From: Mycolicibacterium baixiangningiae
GTDB taxonomy: Bacteria > Actinomycetota > Actinomycetes > Mycobacteriales > Mycobacteriaceae
Assembly: GCF_016313185.1 (NCBI RefSeq)
Contig: NZ_CP066218.1
Span: forward strand, 4,650,001-4,714,000
Length of the DNA stretch: 64,000 nt
Direction of reading: 5' to 3'
Positions 31,251-40,139 of the stretch are shown piece after piece. The notes under the pieces are model-generated. The model was not told where the DNA came from, did no database searches, and was given only the letters and a program-made list of their open reading frames with translations. Each line of letters begins with the position of its first letter. Within the stretch, counting starts at the first letter, position 1. Position numbers and translations under genes: made by a program.

Positions 31251-32672
31251 TCAGATACTGCCGAGTGCGGTACGGATGTGAGCGAGGATGCGCGACGCCG
31301 ACGTCGGCGCCGATCGCGGTCCGGGGTCGGCCGCGGACGCGTTCGCCGCATGGGCGTGTACGAACGCCGCCATCGCCGCCGCCTCACCGGCGGGCAGGCC
31401 CGCGGCCAGCAGGGCGCCGATCATCCCGGACAGCACGTCACCCGAACCGGCCGTGGCCGCCCACGCCCCACCCGCCGGGTTCAGAAACGCCCGGCCGTCC
31501 GGTTCGGCGACGACGGTGACATTGCCCTTCAACAGCACGGTCGCGCCGAACTGCTCCGCCAGCCTGCGGGCCGAACGGACCCGGTCTTCTCCCGGCGACG
31601 ATCCGGCCAATCGGGCGAACTCCCCCGCGTGCGGGGTGAGCACAGTCGGCGCACTGCGATCGGCAACCAGGCCGGGGTGGGCGGCCAGCAACGTGAGCCC
31701 GTCGGCGTCGACGATCACCGGCAGGTCGGTGTCCAGGGCGAAACACAGCGCCGCCGCGCCCGCCTCGTCCGTGCCGAGCCCGGGGCCCACGACCCAGGAC
31801 TGCACCCGTCCCGCCGCCGCGGCTGTGGGGGCGGCGACGACCTCGGGCCAGTGCGAAACCACCTCCGCCGCAGCGCTTCCGACATACCGGACCATACCGC
31901 TGGTGGCGGCGACGGCCGCTCCGGTGCACAGGATCGCCGCCCCGGGATAGGTGGATGAACCGGCCATCACGCCGGTCACACCCTGGGTGTACTTGTCGTC
32001 CTTCGGCCCGGGCCGCGGCCACCGGGCCCGCACGTCGCCCGCCTCGATCCCGAGCAGGCCGGACGGCGGCAGGTCGAGACCGATGTCGACGAGTTCGACG
32101 CGGCCGCACTCCCCCAGCGCATGCGCGGGTTTGAGCCCGCCGAACGTCACGGTCAGCGCGGCGTGCACATGAGGCCCCTCCGCGGCGCCGGTCTGCACGT
32201 CGATGCCGCTGGGGATGTCGACGGCCACCACCGGAATCCCGGCCTCGTCGACGGCGGTGAACACCTCAGCCGCGGCCGGCCGAAGCGGGCCGGAACCGGA
32301 GATACCGACCACACCGTCGATCACGAGATCAGCTGTCGCAGAAACACTTTTGACTACCCGCCCGCCCGAAGCGCGGAACGCGCTGAGCGCCTTCGGGTGC
32401 GCGCGGTCCGGGTTGAGCAACACCGCGGTGGCCGCCGCCCCACGCCTGCGCAGGAAGGTCGCGGCCCACAGCGCGTCCCCTCCGTTGTCCCCCGAGCCCA
32501 CCACCGCGCAGACCTGCCTGCCGGCCACACCACCCGTGCGAGACACGAGTTCGCGCGCGATCACGGTGGCCAGACCGAAGGCGGCGCGGCGCATGAGGGC
32601 ACCATCGGGCAGGGTCTGCAGCAACGGTGCTTCCGCGTCGCGGATCGCCTCCGCGCTGTAGTAGTGCCGCAT
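31251..32672 (-). CDS. nnrD: Bifunctional NAD(P)H-hydrate epimerase/dehydratase
   Basis: Repairs hydrated NADH and NADPH. The N-terminal YjeF_N epimerase domain (about 1-210) contains VVGSGDNGGDALWAA and VDIPSGIDVQTG; the C-terminal ADP/ATP-dependent dehydratase domain (about 225-470) contains KYTQGVTGVMAGS, GPGLG, LTPHAGEFARL and the catalytic Asp of AATAGSGDVLSGMIGALLAAG. Length 473. ATG 32672 gives MRHYYSAEAIRDAE, the conserved opening. Homologue of Rv3433c, cotranscribed with gadB. Confidence 0.94.
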   Translation of the reverse strand: MRHYYSAEAIRDAEAPLLQTLPDGALMRRAAFGLATVIARELVSRTGGVAGRQVCAVVGSGDNGGDALWAATFLRRRGAAATAVLLNPDRAHPKALSAFRASGGRVVKSVSATADLVIDGVVGISGSGPLRPAAAEVFTAVDEAGIPVVAVDIPSGIDVQTGAAEGPHVHAALTVTFGGLKPAHALGECGRVELVDIGLDLPPSGLLGIEAGDVRARWPRPGPKDDKYTQGVTGVMAGSSTYPGAAILCTGAAVAATSGMVRYVGSAAAEVVSHWPEVVAAPTAAAAGRVQSWVVGPGLGTDEAGAAALCFALDTDLPVIVDADGLTLLAAHPGLVADRSAPTVLTPHAGEFARLAGSSPGEDRVRSARRLAEQFGATVLLKGNVTVVAEPDGRAFLNPAGGAWAATAGSGDVLSGMIGALLAAGLPAGEAAAMAAFVHAHAANASAADPGPRSAPTSASRILAHIRTALGSI

Positions 32673-32713
32673 CCGCCACAGCCTACGTCGGCAGGCCGTA
32701 AGCGCGGGTGCGG

Positions 32714-33382
32714 TTACTCGACGACGTCGTCGGTGGCGGGACCGAACAGGTAGAGCGCGTCGAGGACCGGCCCTGGTTCGGCGGACCAGTCCATCGCCGC
32801 CAGTTGCGCGCGGCTGCGCCGCCCCGTCCGCCACCGCAGGGATTCGAATCGCGAAGTCCGCAAACGCAGTTCGTCACCGGAGGCGGGGCCACTGCGGTAC
32901 TCGCTGTCCTCGACGATCACCCGTAGCGGGACGGGTGGCTGCAGGATGTCGAGCACCTGCTCGGAGGAGTGGCGGACGCCCGCGGAGTCACGCGCTCCCG
33001 GCCGGCCGAGGGCACCGCGGATGTCATGCTCGTGGCTGACGATGTCAGCTACCGGGGCGACCAGCCCACGGGTCTGCGCCTGCCGCTCCAGCTCCCCCGC
33101 CGCCGCGGCCCAGGCGGCGAGCACGTCGGTGGTACCAGCACCCCGGAATCGGGCGACCTGTGCGGCCGTCTGCTCGTCGGTCGGCACTCCGGCCAGCCGC
33201 CCGTCGACCCACTCCTCGGCGACCGCCACGAGGTGGCTCACCACATCGCGCACCCTCCAACCGGGACATGCCGGCGCCGCGGCGTCCCAGCCGGCCTCGT
33301 CGAGCGCCGTGAGCAACCCGACGATCCGCTCGCGGGATTCCTGGTACAGCTCGGCGCTGCGCTGCGCCTCACTGGTCGACAC
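32714..33382 (-). CDS. Maleylpyruvate isomerase/DinB-family (mycothiol-dependent-like) protein
   Basis: 222-residue four-helix protein of the TIGR03083 family: WDAAAPACPGWRVRDVVSHLVAVAEEWVDGRL (first metal-type His) and DIVSHEHDIRGALGRPG with the HxxD pattern. Relatives include mycothiol-dependent maleylpyruvate isomerase, but many are uncharacterised, so only the family is assigned. GTG 33382 is taken as start; it overlaps the upstream DUF899 gene by 14 bases, implying coupling. GTG 33391 is equally possible. Confidence 0.75.
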   Translation of the reverse strand: MSTSEAQRSAELYQESRERIVGLLTALDEAGWDAAAPACPGWRVRDVVSHLVAVAEEWVDGRLAGVPTDEQTAAQVARFRGAGTTDVLAAWAAAAGELERQAQTRGLVAPVADIVSHEHDIRGALGRPGARDSAGVRHSSEQVLDILQPPVPLRVIVEDSEYRSGPASGDELRLRTSRFESLRWRTGRRSRAQLAAMDWSAEPGPVLDALYLFGPATDDVVE

Positions 33383-34064
33383 AGCAGCCACTTTCCGCAC
33401 GCGCACCGTATTCGTCGTGCCAGCGCCACCATTCGTACGGCGGCTCCTGCGGATAACCCTCCGGCGAGTCCTCCCATGTCTCCTGCCGGCCGAGCGCGGT
33501 CATATCGAGGAACGCCCAGGTGTTGACGAACGTCTCGTCACCGCGGTCGTTGATGAAGTAGGTGCGGAAGACCCGGTCCCCGTCGCGGATGAAGGCGTTG
33601 GTGCCATGCCACTGGTCGCACCCGAAGTCGGCGTCGAACGAGTCGGTGATCGTGTACCAGGGGATGTCCCAGCCCATCCGCGTCGTCACCCGCGCCAGGT
33701 CGGCCTGGGACGCACGTGAGGCGTAGACGAGCGCGGTGTCGCGCGCGTTGAGGTGAGCGAGGTTTCCGATGTGGTCAGCCATCAACGAACACCCCACACA
33801 CCCGTGGTCGGGCCACCCGTGCACACCTGGTTCGACGAAGGCGCGGTAGACGATCAGCTGCCTGCGACCGTCGAACAGATCCAGCAGGGTCGCAGGCCCG
33901 TCGGGTCCCTCGAACGCATACGGCTCCTCCACCGCCGTCCACGGCATCCGCCTGCGCATCGCGGCCAGCGCGTCCCGTGCGCGGGTCATCTCCTTCTCCT
34001 TGACGAGCATCTGCCGGTGCGCGTCCTCCCATTCGCGCGCGGACACGATCGGTGGTGTCTGCAT
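33369..34064 (-). CDS. DUF899 thioredoxin-like family protein
   Basis: 231-residue protein of the DUF899 family, related in fold to thioredoxins. Recognisable blocks are LVKEKEMTRARDALAAMRRRMPW, FEGPDGPATLLDLFDGRRQLIVYR, GCVGCSLMADH (CxxC), YASRASQADLARVTTRMGWDIPWY and the C-terminal YEWWRWHDEYG. ATG 34064 follows GGAGG at five bases. It is divergent from the ArsR/SRPBCC pair, and such DUF899-ArsR-SRPBCC groupings are common in actinobacteria, suggesting that the ArsR protein controls it. Enzymatic role unknown. Confidence 0.83.
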   Translation of the reverse strand: MQTPPIVSAREWEDAHRQMLVKEKEMTRARDALAAMRRRMPWTAVEEPYAFEGPDGPATLLDLFDGRRQLIVYRAFVEPGVHGWPDHGCVGCSLMADHIGNLAHLNARDTALVYASRASQADLARVTTRMGWDIPWYTITDSFDADFGCDQWHGTNAFIRDGDRVFRTYFINDRGDETFVNTWAFLDMTALGRQETWEDSPEGYPQEPPYEWWRWHDEYGARAESGCCVDQ

Positions 34065-34146
34065 CGAAACCTCCATAAACATTAAACAAATCAGTTGAAT
34101 GTCACTTCGGTTAGCACACCACACACGCGTCGCTATAGTCAACAAC

Positions 34147-34479
34147 ATGATTGAAGATCAGGTGCTGGATCGGGCGTACGCCGCGCTCGCCGATCCCACG
34201 CGCCGCAGGTTGCTGGAGACGTTGCGCGACGGAGACGCGCGGATCACCGACCTCGCGGCGCCGCTCCCCATGAGCTTCGCCGGCGTATCCCGTCACGTCG
34301 GCGTGCTCGAATCAGCGGGGCTGGTCTCCCGTGAGGTGCGGGGACGCGAACACTGGCTGTCACTGCGGCCGGACGGTCTGGCCATGGCCGCGCGGTGGAT
34401 GGATGAGCAGACGGAGTTCTGGTCGACCCGGGCCGACGCGTTGGCGGCGAGGCTGCGCCAGAAGCGGAGCGGGCGATGA
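34147..34479 (+). CDS. ArsR-family winged-helix transcriptional regulator
   Basis: 110-residue ArsR/SmtB-type repressor without the Cys metal-binding motif of the metal sensors. DPTRRRLLETLRDGDARITDLAAPLPMSFAGVSRHVGVLESAGLV is the winged-helix DNA-binding unit (about 15-60). It belongs to the group coupled to SRPBCC proteins; its stop overlaps the start of such a gene (ATGA). The 82-base divergent gap to DUF899 is AT-rich and holds TTCAAC/GTTTAA half-sites as a plausible operator. Confidence 0.88.
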   Translation: MIEDQVLDRAYAALADPTRRRLLETLRDGDARITDLAAPLPMSFAGVSRHVGVLESAGLVSREVRGREHWLSLRPDGLAMAARWMDEQTEFWSTRADALAARLRQKRSGR

Positions 34480-34910
34480 CCGAGGCGACAACCGTCCGGG
34501 TGCAGCGTGTGATGCCCGCGCCGCCCGACGAGGTATTCGACGAATGGCTCGACCCGCAATCGCTGACGGAGTGGATGTGCCCGCATCCGACACGGGTCGT
34601 CGACGTCGACATCGAACCCCAAGTCGGCGGGCGCGTGCGCTTCGACGTCGACGACGTGGGCGTCCGGGTGCTGATCACCGGACAGTTCCTCGAGATCGAC
34701 CGTCCTCGCCTGCTGCGCTTCACATGGAGCAATTCGGATTGGCCCGATCCGACGGCGGAGAGCATCGTCGAGGTCACCTTCACGCCGGTCGAGGACGACC
34801 AGACGCTCATGTCGATCGAGCACACCCTGCTTCCGCCAACGGAATTCGAGAACTTCCACAGCGGCTGGACACTCACCGTCGATCAACTCGCCGACATGTT
34901 CACCCGCTAG
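34476..34910 (+). CDS. SRPBCC (AHSA1-like) domain protein
   Basis: 144-residue START/Bet v1-like hydrophobic-ligand fold of the Aha1 C-terminal (AHSA1) type: VMPAPPDEVFDEWLDPQSLTEWM at the N-terminus and LLPPTEFENFHSGWTLTVDQLADMF at the C-terminal helix. Such proteins are regularly encoded after an ArsR gene and may bind the effector, but that is unproven. It overlaps arsR by four bases. Convergent with glmS, 10 bases apart. Confidence 0.85.
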   Translation: MTEATTVRVQRVMPAPPDEVFDEWLDPQSLTEWMCPHPTRVVDVDIEPQVGGRVRFDVDDVGVRVLITGQFLEIDRPRLLRFTWSNSDWPDPTAESIVEVTFTPVEDDQTLMSIEHTLLPPTEFENFHSGWTLTVDQLADMFTR

Positions 34911-34920
34911 GCGTCGGCCA

Positions 34921-36786
34921 CTATTCGACGGTGACCGACTTGGCCAGGTTGCGCGGTTTGTCGACGTCGTATCCGCGCGCCCGGGCGACCTCCGCGGCGA
35001 ACACCTGCAGCGGAATCGTCGACAGCAGCGGCTGGAACAGCGTCGTGGTGGCCGGGATCTCGAAGATGTGGTCGGCGAAGGGCCGGACGGTGTCGTCACC
35101 CTCCTCGGCGATCACGATCGTGACCGCGCCGCGCGCCTGGATCTCCCGGATGTTCGACAGCATCTTCGCGTGCAGCATCGAGGCACCCTTGGGCGACGGC
35201 ATCACGACGATCACCGGCAGGTCTTCGTCGATCAGCGCGATCGGGCCGTGCTTGAGCTCGCCGGCCGCGAAGCCCTCGGCGTGCATGTACGCCAGTTCCT
35301 TGAGCTTGAGGGCACCTTCGAGCGCCACCGGATAGCCCACGTGGCGGCCGAGGAACAGGATCGTCGGCTTGTCGGCGAAGCGCCGCGCCAACTCGACCAT
35401 CGGGTTGAGCTGCTTGAGCACCTGTGCGACGAGGTTCGGCATCGCCTCGAGCTCGTGATACTCCCGCGCCACCTCGTCGGGGTACTTGGTGCCGCGGGCC
35501 TGGGCCAGCGCCAACCCGACGAGATAGTTCGCGGCGATCTGGGCCAGGAAGGTCTTGGTCGCCGCGACGCCGATCTCGGGTCCGGCACGGGTGTAGAGCA
35601 CCGCGTCGGCTTCGCGCGGGATCTGACTGCCGTTGGTGTTGCAGATCGCCAGCACCTTGGCCTTCTGCTTCTTGGCGTGCCGCACCGCTTCGAGGGTGTC
35701 GGCCGTCTCGCCCGACTGGGAGATCGCGACCACCAGCGTGCTGCGGTCCAGCACCGGGTCGCGGTAGCGGAACTCGCTGGCGAGTTCGGCCTCGACCGGC
35801 AGCCGCGTCCAGTGTTCGATCGCGTACTTGGCAAGCAGACCGGAGTGGTAGGCCGTCCCGCACGCCACGACGAAGACCTTGTCGATGTCGCGCAGTTCCT
35901 GATCGCTCAACCGCTGCTCGTCGAGCACGATGCGGCCGTCGATGAAGTGCCCGAGCAGCGTGTCGGACACCGCCGCCGGCTGCTCGGCGATCTCCTTGAG
36001 CATGAAGTACTCGTAGCCGCCCTTTTCAGCGGCCGACAGATCCCAGTCGATGTGGAATTCGCGGAAGTCCACGTCGGTGTTGCCGTGGAAATCGGTCACG
36101 GTGTAGCCGTCGGCGGTCACGACGACGGCCTGGTCCTGCCCGAGTTCGACGGCGTGGCGGGTGTGCTCGATGAACGCCGCGACGTCGGAGCTGACGAACA
36201 TCTCGCCGTCGCCGATGCCGAGCACGAGCGGGGTCGACCGGCGGGCGGCGATGATGGTCCCCGGTTCGTCGGCGTTGGCGAACACCAGAGTGAAGTGCCC
36301 CTCCAAGCGGCGCAGCACGGCCAGCACGGACGCGGCGAAGTCACCCGCGGTGTCGCCGTAGCGGTACTGACGGCCGACCAGGTGGACGGCGACCTCGCTG
36401 TCGGTGTCGCTGGCGAATTCGACGCCGGCCGTCTCGAGTTCCTCACGCAGCGGGGCGTAGTTCTCGATGATGCCGTTGTGGACGACGACGATCTTGCCGT
36501 CGGCGTCGCGGTGTGGGTGCGCATTGCGGTCGGTGGGCCTGCCGTGCGTCGCCCATCTGGTGTGGCCGAGACCGCTGGATCCGGACAGCGTCTCCGGCGC
36601 GGAGCATTCGAGGACCTCGCCGAGGTTGGCCAGCCGGCCCGCGCGGCGGTGCACGGTCATACCGCCGTGTCCGTCGAGTAGCGCGACGCCCGCCGAGTCG
36701 TAGCCGCGGTATTCCATCCGGTGCAACGCGTCGACCACGATGGCGCAGGCGGGACGGTGCCCGACATAGCCGACGATTCCACACAT
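34921..36786 (-). CDS. glmS: Glutamine-fructose-6-phosphate aminotransferase (isomerising)
   Basis: Makes glucosamine 6-phosphate from fructose 6-phosphate and glutamine, entry to UDP-GlcNAc and thus peptidoglycan; glmM in this window carries out the next step. The 621 residues start MCGIVGYVG with the Ntn nucleophile Cys2; the amidotransferase domain ends near 240, followed by two SIS domains (about 295-430 and 465-600; VAISQSGETADTL, GRHVGYPVALEGALKLKE) and the C-terminal DKPRNLAKSVTVE tail. No ribozyme or riboswitch is visible upstream. Homologue of Rv3436c. Confidence 0.97.
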   Translation of the reverse strand: MCGIVGYVGHRPACAIVVDALHRMEYRGYDSAGVALLDGHGGMTVHRRAGRLANLGEVLECSAPETLSGSSGLGHTRWATHGRPTDRNAHPHRDADGKIVVVHNGIIENYAPLREELETAGVEFASDTDSEVAVHLVGRQYRYGDTAGDFAASVLAVLRRLEGHFTLVFANADEPGTIIAARRSTPLVLGIGDGEMFVSSDVAAFIEHTRHAVELGQDQAVVVTADGYTVTDFHGNTDVDFREFHIDWDLSAAEKGGYEYFMLKEIAEQPAAVSDTLLGHFIDGRIVLDEQRLSDQELRDIDKVFVVACGTAYHSGLLAKYAIEHWTRLPVEAELASEFRYRDPVLDRSTLVVAISQSGETADTLEAVRHAKKQKAKVLAICNTNGSQIPREADAVLYTRAGPEIGVAATKTFLAQIAANYLVGLALAQARGTKYPDEVAREYHELEAMPNLVAQVLKQLNPMVELARRFADKPTILFLGRHVGYPVALEGALKLKELAYMHAEGFAAGELKHGPIALIDEDLPVIVVMPSPKGASMLHAKMLSNIREIQARGAVTIVIAEEGDDTVRPFADHIFEIPATTTLFQPLLSTIPLQVFAAEVARARGYDVDKPRNLAKSVTVE

Positions 36787-36841
36787 AGAGAACCAGGGTA
36801 GTGCAAGAGCCGCGACGGGAGCGGTGAGCTACGGTCGTCAG

Positions 36842-37687
36842 GTGGCCAGCACAAAGAAGCTGTTCAAGGCTTTGACCCGCCGCGGCCCGCATCGCGTTCT
36901 GCGCGGTGACCTGGCCTTCGCCGGATTACCCGGTGTCGTGTACACCCCGGAGACGGGTCTCAACCTGCCCGGCGTGGCGTTCGGCCACGATTGGCTGGCC
37001 AGTGGGCTGCGTTACAGCGGCACGCTCGAGCACCTGGCGTCCTGGGGCATCGTGGCCGCGGCGCCCGACACCGAGACCGGAATCGCACCGTCGGTGCTCA
37101 ATCTCGCCTTCGACCTGGGCACGACGTTGGACATCATCAGCGGGGTGCGGCTCGGTCCGGGCAAAATCAGCGTCCATCCGGCCAAACTCGCGGTCGCCGG
37201 GCACGGATTCGGCGGATCGGCCGCCATCTTCACCGCCGCAGGCATGCCGGATCGTTTGCAGGCCGCAGCGGCGCTCTTCCCGACCGTCTCCCGGCCGCCC
37301 GCCGAGCAACCGGCGGCGTCACTGCGGGTTCCGGGGCTGATCCTGGCCGATCCCGGTGATCCGATGTCGCTACGGTCCAATGCCGTCGAACTGGCGCGGG
37401 CGTGGAAGCCTGCGACGTTGCGGGCTGTCCACAAGGTGACCGCGGGCGGGCTCGTCGAGGGCCGCCGGGTGGCCCGGGCCGTCAAACTCCCGGGCGAGGA
37501 CAAAGGCACTCAGAAGATCGTTCGTGCCTTACTCACCGGGTATCTGCTGAACGAACTGACCGGTGACAAGAAGTACCGCGAGTTCAGCGATCCCGAGGCG
37601 GTGCTGCCAAAGACCGACGTGATGGATCCGCACTCCGATGATTCCGTCGATCTGGAGAACAAGGTCGTCGCGCTACTGAAACCGTGA
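36842..37687 (+). CDS. Alpha/beta-hydrolase-fold protein lacking the nucleophile Ser (Rv3438-like)
   Basis: 281-residue dienelactone-hydrolase-like fold: LPGVAFGHDWLASGLRYSGTLEHLASWG, then the elbow position at residues 119-125 (AGHGFGG), where the catalytic Ser of GxSxG is Gly122. The fold is intact but a classical hydrolase is therefore unlikely; Rv3438 appears to share this. The C-terminus from about 210 contains VRALLTGYLLNELTGDKKYREF. GTG 36842 is preferred as in Rv3438; six upstream codons are not conserved. Divergent from glmS. Function unknown. Confidence 0.8.
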   Translation: MASTKKLFKALTRRGPHRVLRGDLAFAGLPGVVYTPETGLNLPGVAFGHDWLASGLRYSGTLEHLASWGIVAAAPDTETGIAPSVLNLAFDLGTTLDIISGVRLGPGKISVHPAKLAVAGHGFGGSAAIFTAAGMPDRLQAAAALFPTVSRPPAEQPAASLRVPGLILADPGDPMSLRSNAVELARAWKPATLRAVHKVTAGGLVEGRRVARAVKLPGEDKGTQKIVRALLTGYLLNELTGDKKYREFSDPEAVLPKTDVMDPHSDDSVDLENKVVALLKP

Positions 37688-37723
37688 TTGGGCCAACCAA
37701 CCGGTTGGGTGTATAACCCTTTC

Positions 37724-38764
37724 ATGCGCACTGGCATCTTCTTGAGTTATGCGGGCGGCTTCCGCGAGGCCGTCGAGGACGTCGTCGAACTCGAGAAGGT
37801 GGGCGTCGACATCGCCCTGGTGGCGGAGGCCTATTCGTTCGACGCGATCAGCCAACTGGGTTACCTGGCCGCCAAGACCTCGCGCATGGAGATCGGCTCG
37901 GGCGTGGTGCCGATCTACGTACGGACACCCTCGCTGCTGGCGATGACGGCGGCCGGTCTGGACTACGTCTCCGACGGCCGCTTCCGGCTGGGTATCGGCA
38001 CCTCCGGCCCGCAGGTGATGGAGGGTTTCCACGGCGTCCCGTTCGACGCCCCGCTGGGCCGCACCCGCGAGGTGGTCGAGATCTGCCGCACGATCTGGCG
38101 TCGCGAGAACGTCGAATTCGACGGCAGGCACTACCAGATCCCGTTACCCGCGGACCGCGGCACCGGATTGGGCAAACCGCTGCACCTGATCAATCATCCT
38201 GTGCGCGAACGTATCCCGATCACGATCGCCGCGCTGGGACCAAAGAACGTAGAGCTGACCGCTGAGATCGCCGAAGGCTGGCAGCCGGTGTTCTTCTACC
38301 CCGAGCGCGCGGACGCCGTATGGGGTGACGCACTGCGCGCGGGCTTCGCCAAACGCGATCCCGAGCTCGGCCCGCTGGATGTGATGGTGAGCGCCGCGCT
38401 GGCCATCGGCGACGACGTCGACGACCGGTTGGCGTGGGTAAAACCCCAACTGGCGCTGTACATCGGCGGTATGGGCGCGCGCGGCAAGAACTTCTACCAC
38501 AACCTCGCCACCCGCTACGGTTTCGGCGAGGTCGCCGATCGGATCCAGGACCTGTACCTGGCCGGGAAGAAGGCCGAGGCCATCGATGCCGTACCCGACG
38601 ACCTCGTGCGCTCGATATCGCTGATCGGGCCGAGGGGCTTCGTAAAAGAACGGTTGGCCGCCTACGCGGAAGCCGGCGCCACCACCCTGCTGCTGCAGCC
38701 GGTCACGGCCGACCGGCGCGAATCCGTGCGCTACGTCGAGGATCTCACGGCGCTGCTGCCCTGA
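37724..38764 (+). CDS. LLM-class F420-dependent oxidoreductase
   Basis: Luciferase-like TIM-barrel enzyme, 346 residues, probably using coenzyme F420. The start MRTGIFLSYAGGFREAVEDVVELEKVG, LGIGTSGPQVMEGFHGVPFD, and IPITIAALGPKNVELTAEIAEGWQPVFF are typical of the mycobacterial F420 LLM group (closest type in H37Rv: Rv3520c). Substrate unknown. ATG 37724 is 36 bases after the preceding gene's stop, with no strong ribosome site. A 61-bp palindrome follows 27 bases after the stop. Confidence 0.87.
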   Translation: MRTGIFLSYAGGFREAVEDVVELEKVGVDIALVAEAYSFDAISQLGYLAAKTSRMEIGSGVVPIYVRTPSLLAMTAAGLDYVSDGRFRLGIGTSGPQVMEGFHGVPFDAPLGRTREVVEICRTIWRRENVEFDGRHYQIPLPADRGTGLGKPLHLINHPVRERIPITIAALGPKNVELTAEIAEGWQPVFFYPERADAVWGDALRAGFAKRDPELGPLDVMVSAALAIGDDVDDRLAWVKPQLALYIGGMGARGKNFYHNLATRYGFGEVADRIQDLYLAGKKAEAIDAVPDDLVRSISLIGPRGFVKERLAAYAEAGATTLLLQPVTADRRESVRYVEDLTALLP

Positions 38765-38791
38765 GGCCATCCGCCGACCTGGTGGCCGTAG

Positions 38792-38852
38792 CGCGAGATT
38801 GCATCTATGCAGGAGAACTGCGAGAGCGGGCCTGCGTGAGTGCAGTCTCGCG
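38792..38852. repeat. 61-bp imperfect palindrome in a convergent intergenic gap
   Basis: Outer arms CGCGAGATTGCA and TGCAGTCTCGCG are complementary with one mismatch in 12, with further TGCAG/CTGC matches inside. It lies between the convergent F420-enzyme gene and the acidic-tail gene and may be a bidirectional terminator or another dispersed palindrome type. Confidence 0.6.
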
Positions 38853-38877
38853 AGTGCAGCTTCTTTGAGAGACCTGC

Positions 38878-40137
38878 CTATTCACCGACCTGTGGCACCT
38901 CGTCGGCGGCGATCTCACACGGTGTCGCCGATGCCGGCTCCGGGGCGGGCGCAACGGGTGCGGCCAGCGGGGCCGCCGGAGCGGGAGTTGGCGCCGGGGG
39001 CTCGGGGGCAGGCTCAGGTTCGCCGACCGCGGCGGGCTCCTCAGGCTCGGACTCGCCCACGTCGGTGTCTTCCTCTTCTTCGGTGTCTTCTTCTTCGGTG
39101 GCCTCCTCTTCTTCGGTGTCTTCTTCTTCGGTGTCTTCCTCTTCCTCTGCGAGCTCATCCTCTGCGAGCTCGTCGTCGAGTTCGGGGTCATCGGGCTCGG
39201 GCAGCTCGCCGAGCGCATCACCGACGGTGGGCATCAGGCCACCGACCACCTCGCCGAGTTGCTGACCGAGACCCGAGAGCCCTGAAAGACCGGAGAGCCC
39301 CGAGCCCATGTCCGGCAGCGCTCCGGCCGACGGCATCGACGGCATGGGTGATCCGGCCGCGGACATCGGCGCTGCGGCCGCGGGCTGCGTCGCGGGCAGG
39401 GGTGGCGCAGCGACCGCGGGCGCCGGTGCCGGTGCCGTTGCGGGTCCCGGTGCCCACGAATTGCCGGGTTCGGGGAACTGGGGCGACCCTTCGCTTCTCA
39501 CCGCAGTGGTCGCGGTGTCGAAGCACTGCGCTATCGCGTCGCTGGCGGCCTCCATGGCGGCGACCCACTCCGCGCGGACATCGTGGACGACGAACGGCTT
39601 GACCTGTGCGTCGACCAGCTCGCTCGCCGCGGCCCGGTCGCCCACTCCGGTGTGGACGGTCTCCGCGGCTGCCAGCCACTCCCCGCGCACCCCATCGGTT
39701 CTCGCGTCGACCGCCTCCGCGGCCGCGACCTTCGCATCCACGAGCCGCCACAGCTCGTCCCGCAGCGCGCCCACCTGTTCTGCCGCGGCGGACAGTGCGG
39801 TGACCGCTTGCGTCGAGGCCGCGCTGTGCCGGCGCAGGAATTCGGCCGCGGCATCCGCCCCCGCCCCCGTCCACGCCGCGCTCAACGCATTCAGCTGCGA
39901 GTCCTGCAGCTGCTGCGCGTCCCGCACCGCCGCCACCGCCGCGCGCAGGGCGGCATGGTCCGCATCGAGCGTATGCAGATCGAGCCCAGCTTCGGTGGCG
40001 TAGGCCTGCTCCACCCGGGCGGTCAGGTCATGGCCGCAGACCCCGAGCGACTGACACGCCGACGTATAGCGTGCGAAATCGTCCACGGCGGGCTGCCCTT
40101 CGGCCAGCCGGCCCGCGACGTCGAAGGTCCCCGCCAC
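38878..40137 (-). CDS. WXG100-like protein with Pro/Ala linker and long acidic tail (Rv3439c-like)
   Basis: 419 residues with three parts. Residues about 1-210 are alpha-helical and contain a WXG-type turn, LNALSAAWTGAGADAAAEFL (WTG at 89-91), resembling a type VII secretion substrate helix pair. About 210-320 is Pro/Ala/Met/Gly-rich. About 325-375 is almost pure Glu/Asp with tandem EEEDTEEE-type units, followed by another Pro/Ala stretch. There is no signal peptide. GTG 40137 starts two bases after the stop of the small upstream gene. I infer an ESX-4-linked substrate or effector because the operon promoter matches the ESX-4 promoters; family function is unknown. Confidence 0.7.
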   Translation of the reverse strand: MAGTFDVAGRLAEGQPAVDDFARYTSACQSLGVCGHDLTARVEQAYATEAGLDLHTLDADHAALRAAVAAVRDAQQLQDSQLNALSAAWTGAGADAAAEFLRRHSAASTQAVTALSAAAEQVGALRDELWRLVDAKVAAAEAVDARTDGVRGEWLAAAETVHTGVGDRAAASELVDAQVKPFVVHDVRAEWVAAMEAASDAIAQCFDTATTAVRSEGSPQFPEPGNSWAPGPATAPAPAPAVAAPPLPATQPAAAAPMSAAGSPMPSMPSAGALPDMGSGLSGLSGLSGLGQQLGEVVGGLMPTVGDALGELPEPDDPELDDELAEDELAEEEEDTEEEDTEEEEATEEEDTEEEEDTDVGESEPEEPAAVGEPEPAPEPPAPTPAPAAPLAAPVAPAPEPASATPCEIAADEVPQVGE

Positions 40138-40139
40138 GG

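Noticed and set aside
35068..36681. 537-codon open frame antisense to glmS
   Set aside because: Same composition artefact; glmS on the other strand has every expected motif.
34921..36841. glmS ribozyme or riboswitch
   Set aside because: The short gap upstream of glmS shows no conserved ribozyme core, and such elements are typical of Firmicutes.
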